Origin: Polynucleobacter finlandensis
GTDB taxonomy: Bacteria; Pseudomonadota; Gammaproteobacteria; Burkholderiales; Burkholderiaceae
DNA: 64,000 nucleotides
Direction of reading: 5' to 3'
NCBI RefSeq assembly: GCF_018881755.1
Contig: NZ_JACVPS010000002.1
Location: 1 to 64,000 of the forward strand
Position numbers and translations under genes: made by a program. Positions 22,634 to 31,567 of this stretch are shown here, in pieces. The number at the start of each line of letters is the position of its first letter. The stretch's first letter is position 1. Under the pieces are notes generated by a model. It saw only the letters and a program-made list of their open reading frames with translations, ran no database searches and was not told where the DNA came from.

Positions 22634-23428
22634 ATGAACAAAAAAATGACGGGGTTATTCATTGGGGTATTGGCGACCCTTTTCTTATCTGCATCCGCCG
22701 TTGCCGCCAACATTCAGGTTATTACTTCAGGGGCCTTTGCTGAGGCATTAAAGGCTCTAGTGCCCGAGTATGAAAAGCAATCCCCCAATAAGGTCATCAT
22801 CTCTTACGGCTCATCCATGGGAACTGCACCCGACTCCATTCCATCCAGATTGGCTAGAGATGAAAAGTTCGATGTACTTATTTTGGCATCTCCAGCTTTG
22901 GATAGCTTTATTAAAAGTGGGGCAGTTCAGCCCGGAACGAGAGTGGACTTGGTCGCCTCAGTGATTGGGGTGGCGGTGAAGGCTGGAGCCCCAAAGCCCG
23001 ATATCAGTACTATTCCCGCCTTAAGGCAAGCATTGCTCAATGCCAAGTCAGTAGCCTATTCAGCCAGCGCAAGTGGCACCTATTTATCCACAGAGCTTTT
23101 CCCTAAGATGGGGATAGCTGAGCAAATGAGTAAAACTGCCAAGAAAATCTATAGCGAACGAGTAGGAACAGTAGTTGCTAGAGGTGATGCTGAGCTGGGC
23201 TTTCAGCAAGTAAGCGAGCTCATTCCGATCCCTGGCATCGACTTTATCGGCGAAATTCCTTCAGAGGTACAGCAGACCGTATTATTCTCTGCCGGCATTA
23301 CCAGCAATGTCAGTAACGTGGATGCTTCTAGGGATTTGATCGCTTTCTTGGCGTCACCCAAGGCAGTGCCGACTATTCAGAAAGCAGGTTTGAAGCCTGT
23401 ATTGCCTGTACTTCCTTGGCAAAAATAA
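22634..23428 (+). CDS. ModA-like periplasmic substrate-binding protein
   Basis: 264 residues with a signal peptide (cleavage near VAA-NIQV) and the type II periplasmic-binding fold of the ModA/molybdate group: IQVITSGAFAEALKALVPEYE, SSMGTAPDSIPSRL, FDVLILAS, YSASASGTYLSTELF and LGFQQVSELIPIPGIDFIGEIP. There are no transporter permease or ATPase genes beside it, so the ligand and role are unclear. ATG 22634 follows GGGAG by six bases. Confidence 0.85.
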   Translation: MNKKMTGLFIGVLATLFLSASAVAANIQVITSGAFAEALKALVPEYEKQSPNKVIISYGSSMGTAPDSIPSRLARDEKFDVLILASPALDSFIKSGAVQPGTRVDLVASVIGVAVKAGAPKPDISTIPALRQALLNAKSVAYSASASGTYLSTELFPKMGIAEQMSKTAKKIYSERVGTVVARGDAELGFQQVSELIPIPGIDFIGEIPSEVQQTVLFSAGITSNVSNVDASRDLIAFLASPKAVPTIQKAGLKPVLPVLPWQK

Positions 23429-23436
23429 GGACATGT

Positions 23437-23471
23437 AAAAACCCCGCTACATTGATTGAGCGGGGTTTTTA
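23437..23471. terminator. Bidirectional rho-independent terminator
   Basis: AAAAACCCCGCT and AGCGGGGTTTTT form a strong stem between the convergent ModA-like and 63-residue genes, with a T-run in either direction. Confidence 0.9.
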
Positions 23472-23472
23472 G

Positions 23473-23664
23473 TTATGCTGCTGCAATTGCTGGTGCGTTT
23501 TGCTTATTGAGAGCCCGTTGAATTTTGGCTTTTTCTTTTGGCTTAGTGCTTTTTTCAAGTAGCGTGCTTAGTTGAGCCGTATTCAGAGGACCCAATCTTG
23601 CTTTTCCTGTTTTGGTGAGCATTGAATCGTTTTTTCTGTTTCTTTGATTTTGGCCGACAGCCAT
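23473..23664 (-). CDS. Small basic hypothetical protein, 63 aa
   Basis: 63 residues, rich in Lys, Arg, Gln and Ala (MAVGQNQRNRKNDSML at the start, KEKAKIQRALNKQ near the end). It looks like a soluble, nucleic-acid-tolerant helical protein with no membrane segment. The shared terminator and isolated position support a real gene. No family or function is recognised. Confidence 0.55.
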   Translation of the reverse strand: MAVGQNQRNRKNDSMLTKTGKARLGPLNTAQLSTLLEKSTKPKEKAKIQRALNKQNAPAIAAA

Positions 23665-23793
23665 ATTAATTTCCTAGAGTATTGGATGATAGATTTGAGG
23701 TGTCCCCGCAAATCTCCCTATCTAGGGCGCGAAATAGTGATCACATTTCAGAATAACAGCTAAAGAGCCCAGATGCTATGTTATGTTTAGATC

Positions 23794-24024
23794 ATGATTA
23801 CCATTTCAAACCTTATTTTCTCTTTAGTGATGGGCTGCTTGATGTCTGCAAGCATTACCTTGGCTACTACGTTTGTGCGTATAGGCACTCCTGAAAATTT
23901 TTTCTGGGTGTGGCTTGAGGTTTGGACTGTCGCCTATCCTGTAGCGATTGTTTGTATTTTGGTTTATAGGCCAATCGCCAGCAAAATTACCGTTAAATTA
24001 GTAGAGCGCATATCGCGAAAATAA
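23794..24024 (+). CDS. DUF2798-family membrane protein
   Basis: 76 residues with two transmembrane helices (about 4-26 and 35-59). The second contains WLEVWTVAYPVAI and the loop after it RPIASKITVKLVERI, which are typical of DUF2798. The function of the family is unknown. Confidence 0.82.
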   Translation: MITISNLIFSLVMGCLMSASITLATTFVRIGTPENFFWVWLEVWTVAYPVAIVCILVYRPIASKITVKLVERISRK

Positions 24025-24045
24025 GAGATATCAGCACCCGAAGGC

Positions 24046-24285
24046 ATGAGTATGAAGAAGTATTTATCTATATTGTTGTTTAGCTTTGGTTTGATGGCGT
24101 GTGCAGCGGTCTATACCGATGCATCAGATGCAAACCACGTTACTTTTCTCAATAGTAGCGGTGAGTCAATTTCTGAGCTGACTAAAAAAGCGAGTGCTTA
24201 TTGCGAGCAGTATGGAAAAGTAGCGTCGTTTAGAAATAGCGACAGTCAACTGATCGCCGTATTTGATTGCAAGCTAGCCCGTTAA
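24046..24285 (+). CDS. Small lipoprotein
   Basis: 79 residues with a lipoprotein signal (LMAC, Cys near 19) and a compact tail with paired Cys (YCEQYGK and VFDCKLAR) that could form a disulfide. It overlaps the end of prfC by 12 bp tail to tail. No family is recognised. Confidence 0.7.
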   Translation: MSMKKYLSILLFSFGLMACAAVYTDASDANHVTFLNSSGESISELTKKASAYCEQYGKVASFRNSDSQLIAVFDCKLAR

Positions 24286-25893
24286 ATCTGATTGGTAGAT
24301 GAGTCCTGCATGCTCTCTGAGTGCATGGAACTGAATAGATTCCCAACGTTGTTGTGCAACATCTAGTTCAGATTTGTGGGTGGCTAAAAATACTGATGCC
24401 CCCACAACATCCTCTGCCATGCGATGAATATTTTCTTGTATGAACTTCTTCAGCGCAACAGGATCGTCAGAGCTCACCCAGCGCGCTAAGTTATAACGCG
24501 AAGGTAAGAGGCGCACTTCTGCGCCATATTCTGTTTGCAGGCGATGACTCACTACCTCAAACTGAAGTTGACCAAAGGCACCCAGCAGCATTGTGCCCCC
24601 TGTCATTGGGCGAAAGACCTGAATTGCGCCCTCTTCGCCGAGTTGCATGAGTCCGGTGCGAAGTTGTTTAGAACGCAAAGGGTCTGCTGACTCAACCATG
24701 CGAAAGATTTCAGGGGCAAAGAAAGGCAGGCCTGTAAATTGCAATTGCTCACCTTCAGTCAGGGTGTCGCCTAATCGGAGGAGACCATGATTTGGTAAGC
24801 CAATGATGTCACCAGGGAAGGCCTCGTCCAAAATATCGCGGCGCTGTGACAAGAATGACAGTGCATTATTGGTGCGCACTTCTTTGTTATTGCGACAAAT
24901 CTTGAGTTTCATACCACGCTTGAAATGTCCTGAACAAATGCGCAAGAAAGCAACGCGGTCGCGATGTGCGGGATCCATGTTTGCCTGAATCTTGAAAACC
25001 ACTGCTGAGAATTTATCTTCGCCAGGACTCACTTCCCTTTGTAGCGCTTTGCGTGAGCCTGGTGATGGGGCCAATTCCACCAAAGTATTGAGAATTTCTC
25101 GCACACCAAAGTTATTAATAGCTGAACCGAAGAAGACGGGCGACTGACGTCCTGCCAAGAACGCTTCGCGATCAAAGGCAGGCATGGCGTTTTTAATGAG
25201 GTCGACCTCAGTAAGCGCAACTTCAAGGTCTGATCCAAGGCGCTCCTTCAGTGCAGGGTCATTCACATCCACAATCGCATGTGAATCCTCGGTAACGCGA
25301 TCCTCGCCAGCTTTGAACATGCGCATCTGTGAGTTTGCAATATCAATGACGCCAGCAAAAGATTTGCCCATGCCTACAGGCCAGGTAAATGGCACAACTT
25401 CGATCCCCAGCGCTGTTTCGATTTCATCCATCAGCTCCATGGGTGGCTTTACTTCGCGATCCATTTTGTTGATGAAAGTAACAATAGGTGTATTGCGGGC
25501 GCGACACACTTCCAGCAATCTTAGTGTTTGAGACTCTACGCCGTTCGCTGCATCAATCACCATCAGAGCTGAATCAACGGCCGTTAAAACCCGGTAAGTG
25601 TCTTCAGAGAAATCTTGGTGGCCAGGAGTGTCAAGCAGGTTAATAATGCAGTCGCGATACTCCATCTGCATCACCGAGCTTGCTACTGAAATCCCGCGCT
25701 GTTTTTCAATTTCCATCCAGTCAGATGTTGCATGACGAGTAGCCTTGCGAGCCTTAACGCTACCTGCGATTTGAATCGCGCCTGCGTATAGAAGTAATTT
25801 TTCAGTGAGAGTGGTCTTGCCAGCATCTGGGTGAGAAATGATGGCGAAACTACGGCGACGGAGAACTTCCGCGCCTGGCGTGCTGGATGAAAT
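24274..25893 (-). CDS. prfC: Peptide chain release factor 3, apparent AUU start
   Basis: RF3, the GTPase that recycles RF1/RF2 after termination. P-loop SHPDAGKTT, switch II LLDTPGHQDFSEDTYR and NKMD are clear, and the protein keeps full length to the C-terminal domain (LREHAGLIYQSDLTG). The first ATG of the frame is in SDWMEIEKQRG, after the P-loop, so translation must start earlier. Between the upstream in-frame TAA (25930s) and the P-loop there is no ATG, GTG, TTG or CTG. Alignment with E. coli RF3 places the start at ATT 25893 (539 residues); ATT 25908 is the alternative. A TATAAT at 25933-25938 suggests a very short leader. Confidence 0.9.
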   Translation of the reverse strand: MSSSTPGAEVLRRRSFAIISHPDAGKTTLTEKLLLYAGAIQIAGSVKARKATRHATSDWMEIEKQRGISVASSVMQMEYRDCIINLLDTPGHQDFSEDTYRVLTAVDSALMVIDAANGVESQTLRLLEVCRARNTPIVTFINKMDREVKPPMELMDEIETALGIEVVPFTWPVGMGKSFAGVIDIANSQMRMFKAGEDRVTEDSHAIVDVNDPALKERLGSDLEVALTEVDLIKNAMPAFDREAFLAGRQSPVFFGSAINNFGVREILNTLVELAPSPGSRKALQREVSPGEDKFSAVVFKIQANMDPAHRDRVAFLRICSGHFKRGMKLKICRNNKEVRTNNALSFLSQRRDILDEAFPGDIIGLPNHGLLRLGDTLTEGEQLQFTGLPFFAPEIFRMVESADPLRSKQLRTGLMQLGEEGAIQVFRPMTGGTMLLGAFGQLQFEVVSHRLQTEYGAEVRLLPSRYNLARWVSSDDPVALKKFIQENIHRMAEDVVGASVFLATHKSELDVAQQRWESIQFHALREHAGLIYQSDLTG

Positions 25894-25932
25894 GGTATCG
25901 ATGGTAATTCTGCGCTTATCTAAGTATGGACA

Positions 25933-25961
25933 GAATTATAAGCGTGTAGACAGTACTCAGA
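25933..25961 (-). promoter_or_regulatory. Likely prfC promoter with short leader
   Basis: On the minus strand TATAAT (25933-25938) is preceded by TTCTGA about 16 bp upstream, overlapping the end of the pseudouridine synthase gene. Transcription would begin only about 20-35 nt before the proposed AUU start. Confidence 0.5.
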
Positions 25962-26691
25962 ATTGCTCTTCAGGCCTGACAAATCGCCATTGGCCGGGAG
26001 AAAGGGGGCCTAAAGAAATTCTGCCCATGCGCACGCGTTTTAGCCCCAAGACTTTGAGGCCAACCATTTCACACATGCGGCGGATTTGACGGTTGCGCCC
26101 CTCTCGCAATACAAAGCGTAATTGATCTTCGTTTTGCCAGCTCACCTGTGCCGGCTTGAGAGCGACGCCATCAAGCTCAAGGCCATGCTTGAGTCTATCT
26201 AGATCTTCAAAAGAGAGCGCACCCTCTACGCGCACCAAATACTCTTTTTCAATCGGACTGTTCTCGCCGATGAGCAGTTTTGCAATGCGTCCATCTTGAG
26301 TCAAAACAAGCATGCCAGTTGAGTCAATGTCTAGACGTCCAGCAGGTGCAAGACCGCGAGTATTAAAGCGAGGATTGCGCCCCCGATCAAGCGGACTTGC
26401 GAAATAGTTTTCTGGGGTAATTAAAGAAGCGGCCGGTTGATACTCCTTTTCATCGTCAAAATGAGAAATAAATCCTACTGGTTTATTTAGAATGACGGTT
26501 ACGCGTGACGCTTGCTGAACTTTAGCGCCGGTTTGCAGCTCGATTTTCTGGCTGCGTAGGGCGCGCACACCAAGTTCATTGACAACCTCCCCATCAACTG
26601 TGACCAAACCCTGTTCAATATAGGCGTCAGCTTCACGACGCGAGCAAAGCCCAAGCTCGGAGAGTAATTTTGAAACGCGCACTTTTTCCAT
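25957..26691 (-). CDS. rRNA pseudouridine synthase, RsuA/RluF family
   Basis: About 244 residues from MEKVRVSKLLSELG. An S4 RNA-binding domain (1-60) precedes the catalytic domain with GRLDIDSTGMLVLT, where the Asp of RLD is the nucleophile, and the family block VLREGRNRQIRRMCEMVG. The combination fits RluF/YmfC-type enzymes modifying 23S rRNA, but RsuA and RluB cannot be excluded. A frame from 26760 would add a poorly conserved N-terminus. It lies directly upstream of prfC, so both concern the ribosome. Confidence 0.88.
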   Translation of the reverse strand: MEKVRVSKLLSELGLCSRREADAYIEQGLVTVDGEVVNELGVRALRSQKIELQTGAKVQQASRVTVILNKPVGFISHFDDEKEYQPAASLITPENYFASPLDRGRNPRFNTRGLAPAGRLDIDSTGMLVLTQDGRIAKLLIGENSPIEKEYLVRVEGALSFEDLDRLKHGLELDGVALKPAQVSWQNEDQLRFVLREGRNRQIRRMCEMVGLKVLGLKRVRMGRISLGPLSPGQWRFVRPEEQF

Positions 26692-26790
26692 GTGTCTATT
26701 ATCGATCAGTGACGGCATTGGGAAGTGGAGAGATAATGGGCGAACTTCACCGGTAGGCACTTTAAGGCCATATTCATAAAGGAATTGAAA

Positions 26791-28119
26791 TTGACAACGA
26801 ATCTAAAAAAACCACCAATCTATAAAATCCTTTATTTTCAAGTACTTGTGGCTGTTGTGCTAGGTGTTTTGCTCGGAAATTTTTACCCTGACCTAGGTGT
26901 AAATATGAAGCCCTTTGGGGATGCCTTTATTAAGGGCATCAAGATGATGATTGCCCCCATTATTTTTTGTACCGTTGTTCTGGGCATTGCAGGCATGGAG
27001 GACATGAAAAAGGTTGGCAAAACAGGCGGCTTGGCCCTCTTGTATTTTGAGGTTGTGAGCACAATTGCGCTCATTGTTGGCTTGGTGGTAGTGAACGTTT
27101 TGCAGCCTGGGGTAGGCATGAATATCGACCCTTCTAGCTTGGATACCAAAGGTATCGCTGCTTATACGGGCCCAGGAAAAATGGGTACCACTACCGACTT
27201 TCTTCTAAATATTATTCCCAACACGATGGTTGATGCATTTGCAAAAGGCGAGATATTGCAGGTGCTCTTTATTGCCGTGTTGTTCGGCTTTGCTTTGCAT
27301 AAATTTGGTGGTCGCGGAACCATGGTGTTTGATTTAATTGAGAAGACCTCACACGTTCTCTTTGACATCATCGGCGTTGTAATGAAATTTGCACCTATTG
27401 GCGCATTTGGAGCAATGTCTTTCACCATCGGTAAATATGGCATTGGCTCACTCTTTTCACTTGGAAAATTGATGGGCAGCTTTTATCTAACATGCCTGTT
27501 ATTCGTTTTTGTTGTCTTAGGCATCATTGCGTGGGTGACTGGCTTTAATATTTTCAAATTCGTTCGTTATATCAAAGAAGAGCTCTTAATTGTTTTGGGG
27601 ACATCTTCTTCCGAATCTGTTCTTCCTCGCATGATGGAGAAGATGGAGGTTCTTGGTGTTAAAAAAACTTGCGTAGGTTTGGTGATTCCAACGGGCTATT
27701 CATTTAATTTAGATGGCACCTCAATTTACCTCACCATGGCAGCGGTATTCATTGCTCAGGCGACAGATACCCCTATGACACTCCTTCAGCAAGTCACTCT
27801 CTTGCTGGTCTTGCTCTTGACTTCTAAAGGGGCTGCTGGCGTTACTGGTAGCGGCTTTATTGTTCTTGCCGCCACCCTCTCTGCCGTAGGTAACGTGCCT
27901 GTAGCTGGCCTTGCAATTATTTTGGGCATTGATCGCTTCATGTCTGAAGCGCGGGCTTTAACCAACTTAGTTGGCAATGGCGTTGCTACGATTGTGGTGG
28001 GCAAGTGGACGGGCGAGCTTAATCAAGCCCAAATGACAGCAGTTCTGAATCGTGATAGTTGGATTGAGGCTCAAGAGCCAGAAATCATCCTTGATCAAAA
28101 AACTGAAAAGATGCGTTAA
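26791..28119 (+). CDS. dctA: C4-dicarboxylate:cation symporter DctA
   Basis: A glutamate/dicarboxylate:cation symporter (DAACS family) of about 442 residues that imports succinate, malate or fumarate with protons or sodium. Eight transmembrane helices and two re-entrant loops are apparent. Signatures are [13 protein letters not shown] (the serine-rich hairpin), [21 protein letters not shown] and [19 protein letters not shown] with the [22 protein letters not shown] helix (split blocks). A TTG start at 26791 is seven bases after AAGGA; the TTG at 26785 is too close. It probably serves organic acid uptake, which fits the lifestyle of freshwater Polynucleobacter. Confidence 0.94.
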   Translation: MTTNLKKPPIYKILYFQVLVAVVLGVLLGNFYPDLGVNMKPFGDAFIKGIKMMIAPIIFCTVVLGIAGMEDMKKVGKTGGLALLYFEVVSTIALIVGLVVVNVLQPGVGMNIDPSSLDTKGIAAYTGPGKMGTTTDFLLNIIPNTMVDAFAKGEILQVLFIAVLFGFALHKFGGRGTMVFDLIEKTSHVLFDIIGVVMKFAPIGAFGAMSFTIGKYGIGSLFSLGKLMGSFYLTCLLFVFVVLGIIAWVTGFNIFKFVRYIKEELLIVLGTSSSESVLPRMMEKMEVLGVKKTCVGLVIPTGYSFNLDGTSIYLTMAAVFIAQATDTPMTLLQQVTLLLVLLLTSKGAAGVTGSGFIVLAATLSAVGNVPVAGLAIILGIDRFMSEARALTNLVGNGVATIVVGKWTGELNQAQMTAVLNRDSWIEAQEPEIILDQKTEKMR

Positions 28120-28139
28120 TTTCCGAAAGAGAATTGGGC

Positions 28140-28769
28140 ATGATGAAAAAAGCTTGGCTGACTACCATTTTTGTTTTGATATTGACTGGCAGCCAAGCGG
28201 TCCCTGCTCAAACGCGACTACCGACAATACCGATTGAGCAATACACGCCAGACCAGGTAAAAGCCGCTCAAGAATTTGAGCTTGCTCGTAAGCGTGCACC
28301 ATGGGGCCCTTTTGCAATGCTCATGTATAGCCCCGAACTCATGAATAACGCTAGGGCAATGGGTGATTATTTGAGATACAAATCTTCCATTCCGAACATG
28401 CTCAGTGAGTTTGCGATTCTGATTACTGCGCGCGAGTGGAGCCAAGACTATGAGTGGAGTATTCATTATCCGATTGCCATCAAGGCCGGCCTAAAAACAG
28501 AGGTAGGTACTGCGTTGCAGGATGGTCGTCGTCCCGAAGGCATGAGCGAGGACGAAACGCTTATTTATGATTTCACAATAGAGCTTCAGCGCAATAAGCG
28601 CGTCTCAGATGTCACATTTGCCAAGGTGGAGAAACGCTTTGGCAAGAAAGGCGCAGTTGATCTTGCTGGAATAGCGGGTTACTACACCTTTTTGGCGATG
28701 GAGATGAATACTGCTCGGCATCCCGCCCCAGTTGAGGGTGGCATCCATTTGCCACGCTTCCCAGACTAA
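28140..28769 (+). CDS. Secreted carboxymuconolactone decarboxylase-family protein
   Basis: About 209 residues with a signal peptide (cleavage near VPA-QTRL). The body resembles the CMD/AhpD-like helical family: ELMNNARAMGDYLRYKSSIP, AILITAREWSQDYEWSIHYPIAIKAGL and GMSEDETLIYDF. The CxxC pair of AhpD is absent (ITAREW... without Cys), so it is not a peroxidase of that type. It precedes the cyclase cluster, separated by a terminator-like hairpin. Confidence 0.8.
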   Translation: MMKKAWLTTIFVLILTGSQAVPAQTRLPTIPIEQYTPDQVKAAQEFELARKRAPWGPFAMLMYSPELMNNARAMGDYLRYKSSIPNMLSEFAILITAREWSQDYEWSIHYPIAIKAGLKTEVGTALQDGRRPEGMSEDETLIYDFTIELQRNKRVSDVTFAKVEKRFGKKGAVDLAGIAGYYTFLAMEMNTARHPAPVEGGIHLPRFPD

Positions 28770-28792
28770 ATCTTTTGCTATGCACAATAAGG

Positions 28793-28814
28793 ATTCCTTG
28801 ACAGGAATTTTTTT
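28793..28814 (+). terminator. Terminator-like hairpin after the CMD gene
   Basis: ATTCCT and AGGAAT pair around TGAC and are followed by six T. It overlaps the TTGACA -35 element of the next promoter, so terminator and promoter are interleaved. Confidence 0.55.
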
Positions 28815-28841
28815 AACTGATAATTTAAACAACTGTTTAAA
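28798..28841 (+). promoter_or_regulatory. Promoter with an overlapping TetR-type operator
   Basis: TTGACA (28798-28803), 17 bp, TAATTT (28821-28826). A perfect palindrome TTTAAACA-AC-TGTTTAAA (28824-28841) covers the -10 and start region. The TetR regulator in the same cluster is the natural candidate to bind it. Confidence 0.65.
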
Positions 28842-28876
28842 AATAAGCTTTTCCTTAAAAATCAAAAATTGAGCCA

Positions 28877-29845
28877 ATGATGAAAAAAATTACCCGAGCA
28901 GATTTGAGTGCAGCAGCAGAAAAATATAAAAATTGGGGCAAATGGGGTGCGGAAGATGAGATTGGCACCTTGAACTTTACGCAGCCAGAAGACATCATCG
29001 CCGCAGCTCAGTTGGTTAAAAAAGGCAAAGTCATTTCCTTGGCGCTGAACTTTGACAGCAGTGGTCCTCAGGGAGCAAAAACAAAATATCCCTCGATGGG
29101 CCGTATTAATCCTGTTCATACAATGCTGCGTACTGGAACCGATGCCTATGCTGGCGTCTTAGATAAGCGTGGTATTAGGGCTGCAGACGATATGGTGGTG
29201 ATGCCCTTGCAATGCGGCACACAATGGGACGGCTTGGGACATGTCTTCTATGAGAACTATATGTATAACGGCTATGACTGTCGTGAAGTATCTTCTGCTG
29301 GTGCAGCTAAGTGTGGCATCGAGAAGACCAAGGCTAAGATGGTTGGCCGCGGCATTTTGCTAGACGTAGCAAGAGCCAAAGGTCTCGAAACTTTGCCAGA
29401 GGGCTATGGCATTACTTGCAAAGATTTAGATGACACTGCCAAAAAACAAGGCATTGAAATTAAACGCGGTGATTACATTATTGTTCGCACCGGTCAAATG
29501 GAAGAAAAAATTAAAGCCGGTAGCTGGGATGGTTACCCGGGAGGAGATGCGCCTGGTTTTGCATTTGAAACTCTTGAGTGGATACAGCGGACTGAGTTAG
29601 CAGCCCTAGCCAGTGATACATGGGGGTGTGAAGTTCGCCCAAATGAATCTGAGGCCGGGATTAACCAACCCTGGCATTGGATTACCATCCCAATTATGGG
29701 GATGACCATGGGTGAGATTTTTTACGTTAAAGATCTTGCCGATGACTGCGCTAAAGATGGTATTTATGAATTTATGTTTGTAGCTCCAGCAATTCCAATT
29801 ACCGGTGCCGTTGGTTCGCCAACCAATCCGCTAGCAATTAAATAA
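28877..29845 (+). CDS. Cyclase-family metal-dependent hydrolase
   Basis: 322 residues of the cyclase superfamily that includes kynurenine formamidase and isatin hydrolase. The metal-binding region is seen as PLQCGTQWDGLGHVFYEN (family pattern H/C-GTH-D), with WGCEVRPNESEAGINQPWHWITIPIMG in the second half. The first His of GTHxD is replaced by Gln (GTQWD), a substitution seen in some family branches. It likely opens a ring or hydrolyses an amide in the catabolic route encoded by the following genes, behind the TetR-controlled promoter. Confidence 0.86.
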   Translation: MMKKITRADLSAAAEKYKNWGKWGAEDEIGTLNFTQPEDIIAAAQLVKKGKVISLALNFDSSGPQGAKTKYPSMGRINPVHTMLRTGTDAYAGVLDKRGIRAADDMVVMPLQCGTQWDGLGHVFYENYMYNGYDCREVSSAGAAKCGIEKTKAKMVGRGILLDVARAKGLETLPEGYGITCKDLDDTAKKQGIEIKRGDYIIVRTGQMEEKIKAGSWDGYPGGDAPGFAFETLEWIQRTELAALASDTWGCEVRPNESEAGINQPWHWITIPIMGMTMGEIFYVKDLADDCAKDGIYEFMFVAPAIPITGAVGSPTNPLAIK

Positions 29846-29880
29846 AAAGATTTATTCCCAACAATCGTGGGGGAGACAAT

Positions 29881-30882
29881 ATGTTGAAGTTGAATAAAAA
29901 TATAAAAAAAGTATTTAAAAAAAGTATCAAGATTGGATTGGGTTTGGCGGTATTAGCAGTAATGGTGCAGCCTGCCGCTGCCCAGCAGTATCCAGATAAG
30001 CCGATTCGTTTGGTGGTTGCCTTTCCTCCAGGCGGGCCGGTTGATATTACGGCGCGCATCTTATCGGTTCAGCTCGGAGAAATTTTCAAGCAGTCAGTGA
30101 TTGTTGAGAACAAAGCGGGTGCCGGTGGAAATATCGGCGCGCAATATGTTGCTAATGCTGCACCTGATGGCTATACATTTTTAGTGACGTCTGCGGCCTT
30201 TGCTGTGAACCCCTCTTTATATGGCCCGGCAGCAGGATACAGTCCTGAGAAGAGTTTCATCCCAGTAGTAGTAGCAACCACACAGGCAAACGTCATCTCT
30301 GTAGGTGAAAAGGTGCCCGTAAAATCTATTGCCGAATTAAAAGAATTGGCCTTCAAAGAAAATCTTTCCTATTCAAGCCCGGGTACTGGAACAACGCCCC
30401 ATCTGACCTGTGAAAATTTATTCCGCGCCATTTGGAAGAGCAATGTAACGCATATTCCATACAAGGGTGCTGGTCCGGCGTCTCTAGCAGTAGTGAGTGG
30501 AGAGGTGCCCATTGGTTGCACTGCAGTTGCTGGCGTTTATCAATTTACTAAACAAGGCAAGGTGCGGATTCTCGGTGTTTCAAGTGAGAAGCGCTTAGCG
30601 AGTTTGCCTGATGTGCCTACATTAGCAGAGCAGGGCTACCCACAAATTAAGGATTACACCTGGTCAGCAGTATTTGCTCCAGCAAAAACACCGGCCGCAA
30701 TTGTTCAACAGATGAACCTAGCGATTAATCAGGTTTTATCTAATCCAGAAATGAAGGAAAAGTTCGATCAAACAGGCTTGCTAGTTGTAGGAGGTTCGAC
30801 CAAACAAACTAGCGAGTATATTGGTGAAGAGTTGAAGCGCTGGGCTCAAATTGTCAAAGATACGGGTGCTAAGGTTGAGTAG
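29881..30882 (+). CDS. Bug/TctC-type periplasmic substrate-binding protein
   Basis: 333 residues with an N-terminal signal peptide (cleavage near AAA-QQYP). The Bug fold shows PDKPIRLVVAFPPGGPVDITARIL, VIVENKAGAGGNIGAQYVANAAPDGYTFL and the C-terminal PEMKEKFDQTGLLV. Family members are the extracytoplasmic receptors of tripartite tricarboxylate transporters, although many in beta-proteobacteria are orphans, as here, with no TctAB nearby. It lies 35 bp after the cyclase and probably captures the substrate of that pathway. Confidence 0.93.
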   Translation: MLKLNKNIKKVFKKSIKIGLGLAVLAVMVQPAAAQQYPDKPIRLVVAFPPGGPVDITARILSVQLGEIFKQSVIVENKAGAGGNIGAQYVANAAPDGYTFLVTSAAFAVNPSLYGPAAGYSPEKSFIPVVVATTQANVISVGEKVPVKSIAELKELAFKENLSYSSPGTGTTPHLTCENLFRAIWKSNVTHIPYKGAGPASLAVVSGEVPIGCTAVAGVYQFTKQGKVRILGVSSEKRLASLPDVPTLAEQGYPQIKDYTWSAVFAPAKTPAAIVQQMNLAINQVLSNPEMKEKFDQTGLLVVGGSTKQTSEYIGEELKRWAQIVKDTGAKVE

Positions 30883-31528
30883 GAGCGGACAAAAAACCTT
30901 GCTCACAGAAATTGAGGATTTCTGGAAGGGCTTGCTTCAAGTTGCCACCCTTGGCCTTTCCTTTGGAGATTACTTCTAGTCGGCCAGTGTTTGAGGCAAC
31001 ATACAAGTAAAGACCCATGATAAAAATGAGACGCCAACAGATTGAGGATTCACTGAGTTTTGGAAGGGTGCGTTTTAATTCATCCACAAATAATAGGCTG
31101 ACCTTGTCATATAACTTCGCTCTTAGAGCGCTTTCAATTTCCTTAGGTTCATTGTGAAGTCTAGCTTGGAGTTTGACAAAACTTTGACCACCCTTATCTT
31201 CGCTCGCCATTCTCAGTGGCGGGTAGACAAATGCATAAATCAATTCTTTGAGCGGAATAGGCTTCTTTTTTGCTTTGATTTTTGCCGCATTCAAAAGATC
31301 GACGCGCTCTTGAAGCAATACGGAAGCGCGGCGCTCAAAGACAGCATTAAACAGGCCGCGCTTATTTTTAAAGTGATAGTTGATCAGCGCTTGATTCACT
31401 TTGGACTTAGCCGATATATCGCGCACTGTTGTCATGGCGTAGCCATGTTCAGAAAACAATATCTCTGCAACATTCAGCAAGCGAGTGGCTGTTTTGTTGT
31501 CTGGGGCCGTAAGCGTTTTAGTAACCAT
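30869..31528 (-). CDS. TetR-family transcriptional regulator
   Basis: 219 residues from ATG 31528. The N-terminal HTH (about 12-55) contains RLLNVAEILFSEHGYAMTTVRDISAKSKVNQALINYHFKNKRGLFNAVFER, the classic TetR pattern. The C-terminal domain is a ligand-binding helical bundle. It is convergent with the Bug gene (14-bp overlap) and divergent from the BKACE gene, so it probably represses the surrounding catabolic genes, including through the palindrome at 28824-28841. Confidence 0.9.
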   Translation of the reverse strand: MVTKTLTAPDNKTATRLLNVAEILFSEHGYAMTTVRDISAKSKVNQALINYHFKNKRGLFNAVFERRASVLLQERVDLLNAAKIKAKKKPIPLKELIYAFVYPPLRMASEDKGGQSFVKLQARLHNEPKEIESALRAKLYDKVSLLFVDELKRTLPKLSESSICWRLIFIMGLYLYVASNTGRLEVISKGKAKGGNLKQALPEILNFCEQGFLSAPTQP

Positions 31529-31567
31529 TATTAAAAAACCAATCAAAATAACTTCAAAGGAAAAGCC

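Noticed and set aside
24274..25716. prfC as an N-terminally truncated pseudogene
   Set aside because: The P-loop and full N-terminus are intact in the same frame upstream of the first ATG; only the start codon is unusual.
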